Assembly: GCA_029260795.1 (NCBI GenBank)
Contig: JAJDCO010000010.1
Span: forward strand, 22,164-86,163
Direction of reading: 5' to 3'
Length of the DNA: 64,000 bases
Source of the DNA: Planctomycetota bacterium
Lineage (GTDB): Bacteria > Planctomycetota > OFTM77
Of this stretch, positions 34,167 through 43,744 are shown piece after piece (position 1 is the stretch's first letter; each line of letters opens with the position of its first letter). The translations under genes and the position numbers were made by a program. The notes beneath the pieces were generated by a model. That model searched no databases. It was not told the origin of the DNA and worked only from the letters and a program-made list of their open reading frames with translations.

Positions 34167-35528
34167 ATGGTCAGTGGCTCACCCATCAGCTTCGGCGGCT
34201 TGGCTTCCGGCCTCGACAGCCAGGCCATCATCGATACTCTCATCTCACTTCAGCGTCGCCCGATCTCGTTGCTCCAGAACCAGAAGTCGACCTTCAATCG
34301 AAGGGTCGACCTCTTCGGGACCTTCGAGACGCGGCTCAACTCGCTGCAGACCACGCTGGAGAACCTCCAGGACCCAGAGTCCTTCAAGAAGTTTTCGGCC
34401 ACCTCCGACGACACCTCCGTCGTCGCGGCTCAAGCCGACGGCGACGCCTTGGGCGGTGTCTACGATCTGGCCGTCAAGCAGCTCGCGCAGCGCACGCGGC
34501 TGTCGGGTCAAGGCTACGCCGACCTCGATACGACCACGATCGGAACCGGTACGTTCTCGCTCACGGTCGGCACGGAGACCACCGACATCTCCATCGCGTC
34601 GGGCGACGATACGCTCAACGACTTGGTCGATGCCATCAACGCCTCCGACGCGGAGGTGAGGGCCGAGATCGTCAACGTCGGAGGTGCGAACCCATACCGG
34701 ATCGTCCTGAGCGGCAAAGAGCTCGGCGAGGACAATGCCGTCACCGTCGACGCCTCGGGGCTCACGGGGGGGGATCAGGATCTCTCGTTCAGCGAGATCC
34801 AGTCCGCCCAGAACTCGAAGTTCGATCTCAACGGCATCATCGACATCGAGCGCGCGTCCAACTCGCTCAGCGACGTCATCGAGGGCGTTACTCTCGACCT
34901 CCTCTCCGTCAGCGATGGGAACGAGGTCGACGGCTATCAGGAGACGACCGTCTCCGTCAACCTCGACAAGGCCGGCATGACCGACCGCCTGCGAGGCTTC
35001 ATCAACTCCTACAACGACGTCGCGCGCTTCATGCGGGATCAGGGCCAGTTCGACGTCGATGCCGGCACTCAAGCGCCGCTCTTTGGCGACTTCACGCTGC
35101 GAAGCGTGCAGAGGAGCATGCAGGGGCGTCTGTCCGATGTGTTCGCCGGCAACGGCTCCTACGACTCGCTCGCATCGATCGGCCTGAAGACCAAGCCGGA
35201 CGGATCGATCACCCTCGACGAGTCCGTCTTCCACGACGCGCTCGATTCCGATCTCGAGAGCGTCGTCGGTCTCTTCTCCGAGGATGGGAGCATCGGCGGA
35301 GAGATGATTGACTACCTCGATTCGATCACCGACTCCGTCGACGGCTTGATCAAGAACCGCAAAGACAACTTCAAGTCCCGAATCAAGACCATCGACGAGC
35401 GCATCGCCAGCAACGAGCGCCGAATCGACACCTATGCCGCCAACCTCCGGCGCCAATACGCCAGCCTCGAGGGCTTGGTCGGAAGCCTCCAAGTCCAGGG
35501 ACAGACCCTCGGCGCCTTCTTCGGGTGA
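34167..35528 (+). CDS. fliD: flagellar filament cap protein FliD
   Basis: 453 aa. The filament cap promotes flagellin polymerisation at the tip. FliD_N signature at the start: SFGGLASGLDSQAIIDTLISLQRRPISLLQNQKS, with a coiled-coil stretch to about 105. A Thr/Asp-rich middle domain follows (120-220). FliD_C (about 225-445) has AQNSKFDLNGIIDIERASNSLSDVIEGVTLDLLS and a terminal coiled coil (ERRIDTYAANLRRQYASLEGL). ATG 34167 has GGGAGA upstream. It is followed by fliS, as usual. Confidence 0.94.
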   Translation: MVSGSPISFGGLASGLDSQAIIDTLISLQRRPISLLQNQKSTFNRRVDLFGTFETRLNSLQTTLENLQDPESFKKFSATSDDTSVVAAQADGDALGGVYDLAVKQLAQRTRLSGQGYADLDTTTIGTGTFSLTVGTETTDISIASGDDTLNDLVDAINASDAEVRAEIVNVGGANPYRIVLSGKELGEDNAVTVDASGLTGGDQDLSFSEIQSAQNSKFDLNGIIDIERASNSLSDVIEGVTLDLLSVSDGNEVDGYQETTVSVNLDKAGMTDRLRGFINSYNDVARFMRDQGQFDVDAGTQAPLFGDFTLRSVQRSMQGRLSDVFAGNGSYDSLASIGLKTKPDGSITLDESVFHDALDSDLESVVGLFSEDGSIGGEMIDYLDSITDSVDGLIKNRKDNFKSRIKTIDERIASNERRIDTYAANLRRQYASLEGLVGSLQVQGQTLGAFFG

Positions 35529-35646
35529 GAGAGCTCCGAGCGTCCGTACGACCCGGATACGGAGGATTGCCGCCTAACGTTTCGGGCCTCGGATACTCGA
35601 TGCCTGTAACGAAGCGTATTCAACGGAACGGATAGGGAGACTCCCC

Positions 35647-36084
35647 ATGTTGACTCAGCCGTCGGCAGCGCGCCGATACCAGGCAGCCCAGATCCTCAAC
35701 GCGTCGCCGGTCAAGCTGGTCTGCCTCCTGTTCGCAGGTGCTCAGCGCTTTCTCGATCGGGCCGAGTCCGCCATCAACGGGAAAGACCGCGCCGAGGCGG
35801 GCACCTGCATCAACCGGGCCATGGCGATCATCGGAGAGCTCAAGGCCAGCCTCGATATGGAGCAGGGTCAGGAGATCGCCCGAAACCTGGAATCGCTCTA
35901 CCAGTTCGTGCTCGGTCAGTGCCTGCAGGCCAACCTCCGGCAGGACCCGGCTCACGTCCAGGCGGCTCGTCAGATCCTGCGCCCGATCCAAGAAGGCTTC
36001 GAGACCATCGCTCGTCAACAAGCCAACCTCGATCCCACGAACCCGCCGGTCGGTGGAACGAGCCTGCCGCCGACCATCGGTTGA
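35647..36084 (+). CDS. fliS: flagellin export chaperone FliS
   Basis: 145 aa. It binds the C-terminal helix of flagellin in the cytosol and prevents early polymerisation. Family pattern: YQAAQILNASPVKLVCLLFAGAQRFLDRAESAI near the N-terminus, then INRAMAIIGELKASLDMEQGQEIARNLESLYQFVLGQCLQANL. The C-terminal ~25 residues are a Pro-rich tail not common in the family. GGGAGA lies 7 bases before the ATG. 118 bases after fliD. Confidence 0.92.
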   Translation: MLTQPSAARRYQAAQILNASPVKLVCLLFAGAQRFLDRAESAINGKDRAEAGTCINRAMAIIGELKASLDMEQGQEIARNLESLYQFVLGQCLQANLRQDPAHVQAARQILRPIQEGFETIARQQANLDPTNPPVGGTSLPPTIG

Positions 36085-36092
36085 GTCGAGCC

Positions 36093-36443
36093 ATGAGTGA
36101 GCGCGCTCGGCGGCTCGACGAGCTGATCCGGTTGACCGATTCCTTGCTCGGCATTCTCGAGCACGGTGTCCCTGATCAGCTCGATACGCTCGTGGCTCGT
36201 CGACAGAGTGTCGTCGACGACCTCTTGGCGTCACCGTCCCCAAGCGTCGATGAGGCCTCCGCGCTGAAGCCGCGACTGGACCGACTCCGCCTCCTCGACG
36301 CACTCCTCGAGCAGCGCGCTCGCGACTTGCAGGGGCGAGCCGACGAGGCGCTTCAGCAGCTCCAGCAGTTCCAGGGGCAATGGGGCAAGCTCCTGCAGAG
36401 CGAGACACCACCGGCAGCGAGCGAGATCGATCAACGCGTGTGA
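36093..36443 (+). CDS. FliT/FlgN-type small export chaperone (tentative)
   Basis: The track ORF begins inside fliS; ATG 36093 (MSERARRLDELIRL), 8 bases after the fliS stop, gives 116 aa. The product is almost wholly α-helical: RRLDELIRLTDSLLGILEHG, LDTLVARRQSVVDDLLAS, and a Gln/Leu-rich last helix. This fits FliT or FlgN, helix-bundle chaperones whose genes normally follow fliS (FliT binds FliD). Sequence identity in these families is low, so the call rests on size, helix pattern and place. Confidence 0.6.
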   Translation: MSERARRLDELIRLTDSLLGILEHGVPDQLDTLVARRQSVVDDLLASPSPSVDEASALKPRLDRLRLLDALLEQRARDLQGRADEALQQLQQFQGQWGKLLQSETPPAASEIDQRV

Positions 36444-36640
36444 ATACGCCCGGCTCCCGCCTCACGGGTCTGGCAGAAAAGCCGACTGCCAGCGTCTCCA
36501 ATCCCGGCGGTCGCCGCAGCAACCAACAGAGACGCGAACGGAGTCCGTCACGTCGCTCCGTCTCTGTCGTCGCGCAACGTCGGGCACGGATGCCCTTGGT
36601 ACGACCCAACTGAGAGAGAGGTCCCCTCGAGGCGCCTCCA

Positions 36641-36656
36641 GCGGACTGAAGTCCGC
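36641..36656. repeat. GCGGACT-ga-AGTCCGC hairpin repeat
   Basis: A perfect 7-bp inverted repeat between the convergent fliT-like and HDOD genes. The sequence cagcggactgaagtccgccctccg has the look of a dispersed intergenic repeat. It may also serve as a bidirectional terminator. No second copy was noticed in this window. Confidence 0.45.
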
Positions 36657-36717
36657 CCTCCGAGACGATCGTCACCTCGAGGCACCCGCGTTCAAGCCGG
36701 AGGTCCGAAGAGGCAGC

Positions 36718-37596
36718 TCAGTCGCGGACCTTCTGCAGCAGGCGGTCTAGGGCCGAGCCCTCGATCCCCAAGCGTTCGAACAGGCGGGTCTCGAGCTTCG
36801 GCGGCCCGCCTCCAAAGCCGTCACTCGAGACTCGCCGCCACGCGAGGACGTCCGAAAGATGGAGGAGAGCGACGTAGGGAAGGTGTGTGAGCGGCGCTCG
36901 ATGGGGAGTGTATCGCTCCTTCCAGGCCACGATCAGGCGTTCCCCCATCCCGTCGATGGACGCGAGAGCCGATGCCACCTCGGCGTGCGTGGTTCCCAGA
37001 GTCTCTTGCTCGACCCGGGCCAACGGCGCCCCCGTGCGCCGGGCCTGCTCGACCACCTGGGCGTAGTCGAATCCCGAATCGAACACGAGAACCAGCTTTC
37101 CCAGGTCACGCATCCAGACGCTGTCGTGGAGGTCGCCCAGCTCGATCAGGCCCTTGGGAAAGAGCCGGTCGTGGAGGCGACCTGCAAGCTCTGCCCCGGC
37201 CTGAATCTGCTTCAACCAGGTCTCGCCGTCGATGCCCCGCCCTTCGAGAAAGGGCAGCGTCTGCCGCAGCAAGCTCTCCCAGATGAGGGGGCGAATCGTG
37301 CGGTCACCCAAGAGGGGGAGGGCTTGCTGGAGGTCTCGAACGCCGGCTCGCGGTACGACCGCCACCGAGTTCGTACGTCGCAGCACCTCGCTTCGAGCCT
37401 CCGGGTCGGCCTCGAGTGCTCGAGCGACGCGGTCCAACGATAGCATCGGTTGGCGGGCGAGGCCGGTGAGCTCGCGCAGTGGGTCGGGGAGCAGAGCACG
37501 AGTGGCGATCTCATGGGGTGTGTTCTGGAGGCTCTTCACGTCGACTCCTGAGCGATCCGAGATGGGGAGAGGCCGGGCCAGCACGACATCTGGCAC
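36718..37596 (-). CDS. HDOD-domain signalling protein 2 (divergent)
   Basis: 292 aa, starting with GTG 37596. An HDOD-type layout can be followed: RQPMLSLDRVARALEADPEARSEVLRRTNS, RDLQQALPLLGDRTIRPLIWESLL, a middle helix (ELAGRLHDRLF), MRDLGKLVLVFDSGFDYAQVVEQA, then TLGTTHAEVASALASIDGMGERLIVAWKER. Its sequence differs strongly from the first HDOD protein (13492-14328), and the HD motif itself is not preserved. Gene alone on the minus strand between fliT-like and the regulatory/basal-body operon. Function unknown; a signalling role in motility is likely from context. Confidence 0.75.
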   Translation of the reverse strand: MPDVVLARPLPISDRSGVDVKSLQNTPHEIATRALLPDPLRELTGLARQPMLSLDRVARALEADPEARSEVLRRTNSVAVVPRAGVRDLQQALPLLGDRTIRPLIWESLLRQTLPFLEGRGIDGETWLKQIQAGAELAGRLHDRLFPKGLIELGDLHDSVWMRDLGKLVLVFDSGFDYAQVVEQARRTGAPLARVEQETLGTTHAEVASALASIDGMGERLIVAWKERYTPHRAPLTHLPYVALLHLSDVLAWRRVSSDGFGGGPPKLETRLFERLGIEGSALDRLLQKVRD

Positions 37597-37806
37597 TCCG
37601 AAATCCGCGTCATCTGAGTTCCTTATCGGAACGCAGGATTGGGAACTTCAGCAGTCCGGGCTGGCCGTTCAAGTCGCCTAGAAACGTCAGTCGATAGACG
37701 TTCCGTGAGACGGAAAAGACCGTGAAGGTCATGAAGTGTCGGTGGCTCATTCGGGCGGTCGACGCGCGTTCCTCCCCCCAGGACCCTCGCAGAGCGAAGA
37801 AACACC

Positions 37807-40086
37807 GTGACGACCGTTCCTGAAGAACCGCGCGATCCCAAGCCCGAGCCACCCGAGGCCACTCCGCCTGTCGACAAGCCAGCGCCCAAGACGGGGCCGC
37901 TCCTTCCGCCAAACAAGACCGGTGCTCCGCCGGTCAGGCCCGCGACCGTCGAGCCACCTCCTCCGAAGAGTGAGGGGGTCGCGGACGCGGAATCGGAAGC
38001 CGAAACCGTGCCCGTCTCGGCAGGAGGACCTCGCAGCTGGAAGGTCTTCGCGGGCGTCGGCATTGGCATCGTCGTCGCGAACTCGCTCCTCCTCGCCATC
38101 GCGCTCAGCCAACGTCCCGAGCAGGCGCCGACCCGTTCGACCGACTCGTCGGGCCAGGCCTCCTCGGGTCCCGACTCGGCATCGCCGGAGCTGCGACGGA
38201 TGTCCGACGAGCTTCAACGTCTGCGGGGCCAGCTCGAAGAGGTCACGCGCTTGCGAGCGGCCGAGAAAGCTGGACAGGGCACTGCGGAAACCGTCCTCGA
38301 GCGGCGCCTCCTCGCCGACTTGAGCCTGGCCGACTCGCTCCACGCGGCGGGCGATTGGGTCGGTGCCAAGCGTCGCTACTACGAGTTCCTGGCGCGCTCG
38401 GGCGGGCTGCCCTACGAGAGTCAGGGGCTGATCGCCAAAGCAAGCTTCCGGGTTGTCGATTGCGAACGAGAGCTGGCACGCGCGGCGCTCGGAGTCCCGG
38501 CCGCGGAGCTTCCCCGGGCCATCGCTCTGGCCGCGAGCACGACGTTCACACACGACGCGTCGACGGCACCTCCGACGCGCCCCGACATCAGCCAGCTCGA
38601 CCACACGTCGTTTCACGGCGCGACCGGCTCGGTCGTACAACGCATCGCGACGACCGAGCCAGGGATCTACTTGTACTCCGTGCGGGCGGGGCAAGTGGTG
38701 CTCGGTGAGGTCCTGGAGGTGCTCGCGGAAGCCGGTCAGCGAACGCTTTCGCTCGAGCCGCGCGCTGTACCGATTGCCAAGGACGCGATTGTCGACGTCG
38801 ACATCGAGGCGTTGCCCTACGATCGCGTCGTCGAGTTTCTTCTTGGCAGCCAAGGGCTCGAGGCGGATGCGCTCAATGGTCGTTTGGTGGTCCAGGCGGC
38901 TCCGGAGCGGGAAACAGGATCCGTCGACTGGCTCAGCCGTGCCGTGCGCTCCTACACCCGGGCCCGGCTCGCCTACTTCGACAGCCCCGACGTGCCGCGT
39001 CAGGCCAACGAGCTCGCGCGGCTGGAGCTCGCCCTCGATCATCACTCGGAGGTGATTCGACTCCTCGATCCACTGATCAATCGCTATCGCGATATGGCCC
39101 AAGCGCCCGAGATGCTCTGGCTCCTCGGACGCGCGCAGCTCGGGCTCCAGTCCTATCAGGAAGCTCGGACGCTCTTCACGCGGATCGAGCGGAGCTTCCC
39201 CGACTCGCCCATCGTGCCCGATGCGATGACCTGGAAGGCTCGCGCCTACCTGGCCGACGGGGGTGAGGAGAATCTCGAGCGGGCCGAGAACGTGCTGAGA
39301 TACCTCTTGAGGAAGTTCTCGCAGTCCCCGACCGTTCCCACTGCCGAGAGCATTCTGGTCGAGGTCTCCCTCGCGTCGGGAGACTGCGGCTCGGCCGTGG
39401 AGCTGGTGCGTCAGCTGGGCGGTCGACTTCCCGACCTTCAGTGGCGGCGTCTGGTCCTCCTCTCCTCCGAGTGTCTGGTCGAGTCGGGCCAGAGCGGCAA
39501 AGCGATTGTGGAGCTTCGAAAGATCGGAGTGCATCCCGAGGATCGTGGCGAGTTCCTTCGAGCTCAGGTGCTGATGGCGGAGGCCTACCTGATTCAAGGC
39601 GAGGCCCTGTCGGCTCTCTGGTCCGGCAAGCGCGCGGCGGATGGCCTTTCGCCGAGCCCGCTTCGAACCCGCGCCCTGCTGGCCCTCGGACGGGCCGCTC
39701 GGGAGCTGGGCCTGGCCCAAGACGCGGAGCGCTATCTCGACGAAGCTCTCGCCCAAGGCGGTCCGGGCGAGCCTCGCTGGGGCGAGACGATCGCCGAGCT
39801 CGCCAACCTCTTCGAGAAGCAAGGTCACTTCGAGCGGTCGGTTCAAACCTGGAAACGGCTCTTCGATCGACCGGGCTTCGAAGCCCGAGCGCATCTCGGT
39901 GCCGCCCGCGCGCGCGCTCTGCAAGGCGAGCCCGAGCGCGCACTGGCACTCGCCCGTTCGGGACTCACCTTGTCTGCGCCCGCAAGCGTGCAGCGGCGCG
40001 AGCTCTTGGTGCTCATCGGAGATCTCTCGCTCACGCTGAAAGACGTCGACGGAGCACTCAAGGCATTCACGGGAGAAGGACAATGA
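37807..40086 (+). CDS. membrane TPR protein with a secretin-N-like domain
   Basis: 759 aa, GTG start. Order: a Pro/Lys/Glu-rich cytosolic N-terminus (1-75); one TM helix (about 78-100, VFAGVGIGIVVANSLLLAIAL); a periplasmic coiled coil; a stretch (about 295-370) that resembles the short secretin/TonB N-terminal (STN) domain (VLEVLAEAGQRTLSLEPRAVPIAKDAIVDVDIEALPYDRVVEFLL); then many TPR-like helix pairs (about 375-755), such as EMLWLLGRAQLGLQSYQEARTLFTRIERSFPDSPIVPDAM. It likely scaffolds envelope parts. It is the first gene of the long operon holding the kinase/activator pair and the basal-body genes. Its stop overlaps the next start (ATGA). A 935-aa minus ORF across it is a shadow. Confidence 0.8.
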   Translation: MTTVPEEPRDPKPEPPEATPPVDKPAPKTGPLLPPNKTGAPPVRPATVEPPPPKSEGVADAESEAETVPVSAGGPRSWKVFAGVGIGIVVANSLLLAIALSQRPEQAPTRSTDSSGQASSGPDSASPELRRMSDELQRLRGQLEEVTRLRAAEKAGQGTAETVLERRLLADLSLADSLHAAGDWVGAKRRYYEFLARSGGLPYESQGLIAKASFRVVDCERELARAALGVPAAELPRAIALAASTTFTHDASTAPPTRPDISQLDHTSFHGATGSVVQRIATTEPGIYLYSVRAGQVVLGEVLEVLAEAGQRTLSLEPRAVPIAKDAIVDVDIEALPYDRVVEFLLGSQGLEADALNGRLVVQAAPERETGSVDWLSRAVRSYTRARLAYFDSPDVPRQANELARLELALDHHSEVIRLLDPLINRYRDMAQAPEMLWLLGRAQLGLQSYQEARTLFTRIERSFPDSPIVPDAMTWKARAYLADGGEENLERAENVLRYLLRKFSQSPTVPTAESILVEVSLASGDCGSAVELVRQLGGRLPDLQWRRLVLLSSECLVESGQSGKAIVELRKIGVHPEDRGEFLRAQVLMAEAYLIQGEALSALWSGKRAADGLSPSPLRTRALLALGRAARELGLAQDAERYLDEALAQGGPGEPRWGETIAELANLFEKQGHFERSVQTWKRLFDRPGFEARAHLGAARARALQGEPERALALARSGLTLSAPASVQRRELLVLIGDLSLTLKDVDGALKAFTGEGQ

Positions 40087-40793
40087 TCGTTCGCCTCGTC
40101 TTGGGAGGCCTGATGGCGCTCGGTGCCGGGCTGCTGCCGACCGACGATCATGAGGAGCTGGATCGACTACGTCGAGAGCGCGAGCGCTTGATTCAGCTTC
40201 AGGATCGGATTCAGCGCGGGGAGCGCATCGATCTCGAGGAGATCGCCGGCAGCTGGGGTGGTCGATTGACCAACGAGATCGAGGTGGCGGAAGCGCACGC
40301 CCGCCTGTTGGATGTCGAGCGCCGCTTTCTTGCCGCCTTGGAAAGCCTGCAAGGAGGAGCGACGCGCGCTCGTCCCCAGCCGGGACCGGACGCGACCGGA
40401 CGCTCGGTTCCCGCACCCAAGGATCCCGAGCGCGCCCTTGCCGGCGCCCAGCCACCGACGCCACTGGACACCGAGCTCCACGGAATCGATGCGATCCCGG
40501 ATCCCGAGCGACTGGCAGACCTGCTCTACGAGACGGCACAGTTCGAGAAGGCACTGGAGGTGTACCGGTCGATCACCGAACCGACGCCCCGGCGGGAGCC
40601 CAAGATCCTCTACTGGACGGCGCGTTGTCTCGAGCGGCTCGGTCAGGAGGAGGAAGCGGTCGCGATGCTGCAGAAGCTCGCCAACGGCTATCCCGACTCG
40701 AGCTGGATGGCCCAAGCTTCGTGGACGCTCGACTTCTTGGAGCGCTCGCGTGGCATGCGGGACCTGTTTGCAGAGGCGGAGTCGTCGCGATGA
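40083..40793 (+). CDS. exported TPR protein, second gene of the regulatory operon
   Basis: ATG 40083 (GGAG/AAGGA upstream) overlaps the previous stop (ATGA), giving 236 aa. The N-terminus VRLVLGGLMALGAGLL may be a signal peptide. Next come a charged helical region (DRLRRERERLIQLQDRIQRGERIDLEEI), a Pro-rich linker, and C-terminal TPRs (DLLYETAQFEKALEVYRSI, ILYWTARCLERLGQEEEAVAMLQKLANGYPDSSW). It has a YbgF/CpoB-like layout (coiled coil plus TPR) but no defined family. Coupled both ways to neighbours, so it is made in step with the kinase. Confidence 0.75.
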   Translation: MIVRLVLGGLMALGAGLLPTDDHEELDRLRRERERLIQLQDRIQRGERIDLEEIAGSWGGRLTNEIEVAEAHARLLDVERRFLAALESLQGGATRARPQPGPDATGRSVPAPKDPERALAGAQPPTPLDTELHGIDAIPDPERLADLLYETAQFEKALEVYRSITEPTPRREPKILYWTARCLERLGQEEEAVAMLQKLANGYPDSSWMAQASWTLDFLERSRGMRDLFAEAESSR

Positions 40794-41566
40794 GCGATCA
40801 GCTCTCCCACTTTCAAGAGACGTTCACCACCTTCAACCGCATCAGCGACAGCCTGCGGGAGGCCTACTCCGAGCTGCGTGATCGGGTCGAGGAGGTGGGA
40901 AACCTCGAGCAGCTCGCCGCGCTGGGCGAGATGGCGGCCGGCATCGCACACGAGATTCGCAATCCGCTGAATGCGGTCGAGGGCTTCGCCGGCTTGCTGC
41001 ATCGCCGTCTGGCCGGCACGGACCCTCAGTCGGCCGAGTATGCCAGCAAGGTTCTCGCGGGCGTTCGCGATGCGAACGCCATCATCACCGATCTCTTGGA
41101 CTTTGCGCGCCCGGCCGAGCTCTCGCGCGAGCCGGTCGACCTGCGAGCCCTGGTGGCCGAGGTCTTGGCTGAGGTGACCTCGCCGGATGTCCGGACCGAG
41201 CTCACGGTCCAGGGCGCCCCGGAGCTCCAGGGAGACGCCCGCCGACTCCGCCAGGCCGTGCGCAATCTCGTGCTCAACGCCGATCAGGCTCTGAGCGGAG
41301 CTGGGGAGCTGGTCGTCACCATCGAGCGCGTGGGTCGCGACGTCGTTCTCCGCTTCGAGGACGACGGGCCGGGGATCGCACCGTCGGTCCGCGATCGGTT
41401 GTTCCATCCCTTCGTCACGACGAAGTCGGAAGGGACGGGGCTCGGTCTCGCCATGGTGCACAAGATCGCGATGCAGCACGGCGGCCGCGTGAGCTGCCCC
41501 GAGCGGACGCGAGGAGCCTGCTTCGAGCTGCGCTTGCGAGATCGGGAGGTGAGCCATGCGGATTGA
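40790..41566 (+). CDS. soluble sensor histidine kinase, FlrB/FleS/AtoS-like
   Basis: ATG 40790 overlaps the TPR gene's stop (ATGA), giving 258 aa with no TM helix and no PAS domain visible. A short N-terminal coiled coil (REAYSELRDRVEEVGNLEQLAALGEM) runs into the HisKA box GIAHEIRNPLNAVEG (His about 54). The ATPase domain has NLVLNADQAL (N box), EDDGPGIAP (G1) and GTGLGLAMVHKIA (G2). It should phosphorylate the NtrC-type regulator encoded next, with which it overlaps by 11 bases. The two TPR proteins before it might bring the structural signal to this soluble kinase (inference). Confidence 0.9.
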   Translation: MSDQLSHFQETFTTFNRISDSLREAYSELRDRVEEVGNLEQLAALGEMAAGIAHEIRNPLNAVEGFAGLLHRRLAGTDPQSAEYASKVLAGVRDANAIITDLLDFARPAELSREPVDLRALVAEVLAEVTSPDVRTELTVQGAPELQGDARRLRQAVRNLVLNADQALSGAGELVVTIERVGRDVVLRFEDDGPGIAPSVRDRLFHPFVTTKSEGTGLGLAMVHKIAMQHGGRVSCPERTRGACFELRLRDREVSHAD

Positions 41567-42905
41567 GCGCGTGCTCGTCGTCGACGACGAGTCACTGAAC
41601 CGAGAGAGCCTTCAAGCGATCGTCGAAGACCTCGGCGGTGAGGTCGAAGTGGCGGCCACGGGTGAGGAGGCGATCGCGGCGCTCGAGACCTGCGAGTTCG
41701 ATCTGGTGATCACCGATCTGAAGATGGGTGAGGTCGGCGGGTTGGATGTGGTCCGGGCGGCCCGCGAGCGCACGACACCGATTCCGGTCGTGATCGTGAC
41801 CGCCTACGGGACGATCGAGTCGGCGGTGGCGGCCATGCGCCTCGGGGCGGAGGACTACCTGCTCAAGCCGTTCTCGGTGGAGCAGATCGAGCTATTGCTG
41901 GAGAAGATCGGCGAGCGGCAGCAGCTTCGACTCGAGAATGCCTATCTGCGCGAGGTGGTCTCGGGGGACGGCGCCGAGGACATCGTCGGCACCTCGCCGC
42001 TGCTGCGAGAGCAGGTGGCTCTCGCCCGGCGCGTCGCGCAAACCAAGGCGACGGTGCTGATCTTGGGAGAGTCGGGGACGGGCAAGGAGCTCTTTGCGCG
42101 GCTGATCCATCGCGAGAGCGAACGCCGGGAGCGCCCCTTCGTGCGAGTCAACTGCGCGGCGCTATCGGCGAGCCTACTCGAGAGTGAGCTCTTCGGTCAC
42201 GAGAAGGGCGCCTTCACGGGTGCGCTTCAAAGGCGAGCCGGTCGCTTCGAGCTGGCGGATCGGGGCACGCTACTCTTGGACGAGATCGGCGAGCTACCGC
42301 TCGAGCTGCAGCCGAAGCTGCTGCGGGTGCTGGAGCAGCAGGAGTTCGAGCGCGTCGGCGGTACGCGCAGCCTGAAGGTCGACGTGCGCGTCGTCGCGGC
42401 CACCAATCGGGATCTTCTCCAAGACGTCCAAGACGGGCTCTTTCGAGAAGACCTCTACTACCGACTGAACGTCTATCCGATCACGCTGCCGTCGCTGCGG
42501 GAGCGCCGCGAGGACATCGCCGATCTGGCGCGCTTGTTCTTGGAGCAGACTCGTCGCGAGTACGGGGGTGTGCTCACGTCGATTGCGCCGGATGCGATCG
42601 CCCTGCTCGAGGCCTACGCCTGGCCGGGAAACGTGCGGGAGCTCGACAACGTGATGAAGCGTGTGGCGATTCGGGTGGCTCGACCGACATTGACGGCGAA
42701 GGATCTTCGTGGGGATCTGCCGAAGAATAGTGGAGGACCGGTCGGCGCCGAAGCGTGGATCGGTCACAGCATGGCCCACATCGAAAAAGAGGTGATCCTG
42801 AAGACGTTGGAGCGCACCGGTCAGAACAAGACCGAAGCCGCCCGCATCCTCGGGGTCACAGCACGAACGTTGCGAAACAAGCTGAAGGTGTACCAGGATG
42901 CGTGA
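41556..42905 (+). CDS. NtrC-type sigma-54-dependent response regulator, FlrC/FleR/FlbD-like
   Basis: 449 aa: a receiver domain (1-120; VLVVDDE, phospho-acceptor in [10 protein letters not shown], about Asp54; [16 protein letters not shown]), an AAA+ domain (about 140-375) with Walker A GESGTGKE (about 171-178), the sigma-54-contacting GAFTGA loop (about 218-223), [17 protein letters not shown] and [12 protein letters not shown]-type segment, then a Fis-like HTH ([22 protein letters not shown]). All residues for sigma-54 activation are intact. Its clearest target in the window is the hook operon promoter at 18217-18231. Overlaps the kinase by 11 bases and flgB by 8. Confidence 0.94.
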   Translation: MRIERVLVVDDESLNRESLQAIVEDLGGEVEVAATGEEAIAALETCEFDLVITDLKMGEVGGLDVVRAARERTTPIPVVIVTAYGTIESAVAAMRLGAEDYLLKPFSVEQIELLLEKIGERQQLRLENAYLREVVSGDGAEDIVGTSPLLREQVALARRVAQTKATVLILGESGTGKELFARLIHRESERRERPFVRVNCAALSASLLESELFGHEKGAFTGALQRRAGRFELADRGTLLLDEIGELPLELQPKLLRVLEQQEFERVGGTRSLKVDVRVVAATNRDLLQDVQDGLFREDLYYRLNVYPITLPSLRERREDIADLARLFLEQTRREYGGVLTSIAPDAIALLEAYAWPGNVRELDNVMKRVAIRVARPTLTAKDLRGDLPKNSGGPVGAEAWIGHSMAHIEKEVILKTLERTGQNKTEAARILGVTARTLRNKLKVYQDA

Positions 42906-43260
42906 GGTATTCGGATCGATCGATCGGATCGACGCGCTCCTCGACGTCGCGGCCCTGCGGCATCAGGTCGCGTCGGGCAATCTCGCGAATGTCAACACGC
43001 CGCACTACACGCGGCGCCGCGTCCTCTTCGAGGAGGCGATGCGTCGCGCGCGGGGCTCTTCGGGAGGCGCCGATCCGCGTCAGTTCACACCCGAGGTCGT
43101 CGAGGACGAGAGCGGGTTGACGCGCCTCGGGGGCAACAACGTGGTGCTCGAGGAGGAGATCGCTCTGCTCCGGAAGAACTCGCTCCTGTACGAGACCTTT
43201 GCGAAGGCCCACACCTTCGAGAAGACCGTGCTGCGCGCGGCCCTGGGCGGCGGTGGATGA
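42898..43260 (+). CDS. flgB: flagellar proximal rod protein FlgB
   Basis: 120 aa. A rod subunit above the MS ring. The signature NLANVNTPHYTRRRVLFEEAM near the N-terminus and IALLRKNSLLYETFAKAHTFEKTVLRAAL at the end fit FlgB. The ATG overlaps the end of the activator gene by 8 bases, so regulator and rod gene are in one transcript. Confidence 0.92.
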   Translation: MREVFGSIDRIDALLDVAALRHQVASGNLANVNTPHYTRRRVLFEEAMRRARGSSGGADPRQFTPEVVEDESGLTRLGGNNVVLEEEIALLRKNSLLYETFAKAHTFEKTVLRAALGGGG

Positions 43261-43294
43261 TGAACACTTCCGGTAAGTCTCGGAGATCGAAGTC

Positions 43295-43696
43295 ATGAGT
43301 CTCGATCGCATCCTTTCCGGCTTCAACATCGCCGGCTCCGGAATGAGTGCCGAGCGAGCTCGGCTCGATGTCATCGCCGGCAACATTGCCAACGCGACCG
43401 TCAACAGCGACTCGTCGCAAGGCGTGTATCGACGGCGTCGGGTCGTCTTTCAAACGCTCCTCGAGCGCGGGGGGAGGGGAGCGGCTTCCGTCGACGGCGT
43501 GCGCGTGGCTCGGATCGAGTCGGACTTTCACACGCCCCTGGTCGAGGTCAACGAGAACGGGCGCACCGTGACGTATCCCAACGTCAACGTCGCGCTCGAG
43601 ATGACGAACATGATCACGGCTCTGCGTGCGTACGAGGCCAACGCGCTCGCGTCCCAGTCTCTCCGCGAGATGGCCCAGAGGATGTTGCGGAGCTAG
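43295..43696 (+). CDS. flgC: flagellar proximal rod protein FlgC
   Basis: 133 aa rod protein. The N-terminus has FNIAGSGMSAERARLDVIAGNIANA, the C-terminus NVNVALEMTNMITALRAYEANALASQSLREMAQRML, as in FlgC. It lies 34 bases after flgB. Confidence 0.94.
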   Translation: MSLDRILSGFNIAGSGMSAERARLDVIAGNIANATVNSDSSQGVYRRRRVVFQTLLERGGRGAASVDGVRVARIESDFHTPLVEVNENGRTVTYPNVNVALEMTNMITALRAYEANALASQSLREMAQRMLRS

Positions 43697-43744
43697 GTCG
43701 CGCCCCGGTCCTGACGGAGGCGGTCTCTTTCCTGGAGTGTCTCG

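Noticed and set aside
37623-37630. TCCGATAA (minus) as a sigma-28 promoter for the second HDOD gene
   Set aside because: No TAAA at the proper distance, and the -10 would lie only 26 bases before the start codon.
37747-40554. 935-aa minus-strand ORF across the TPR genes
   Set aside because: Arg/Leu/Gly-rich shadow of plus-strand genes with clear TPR motifs, signal sequences and ATGA overlaps.
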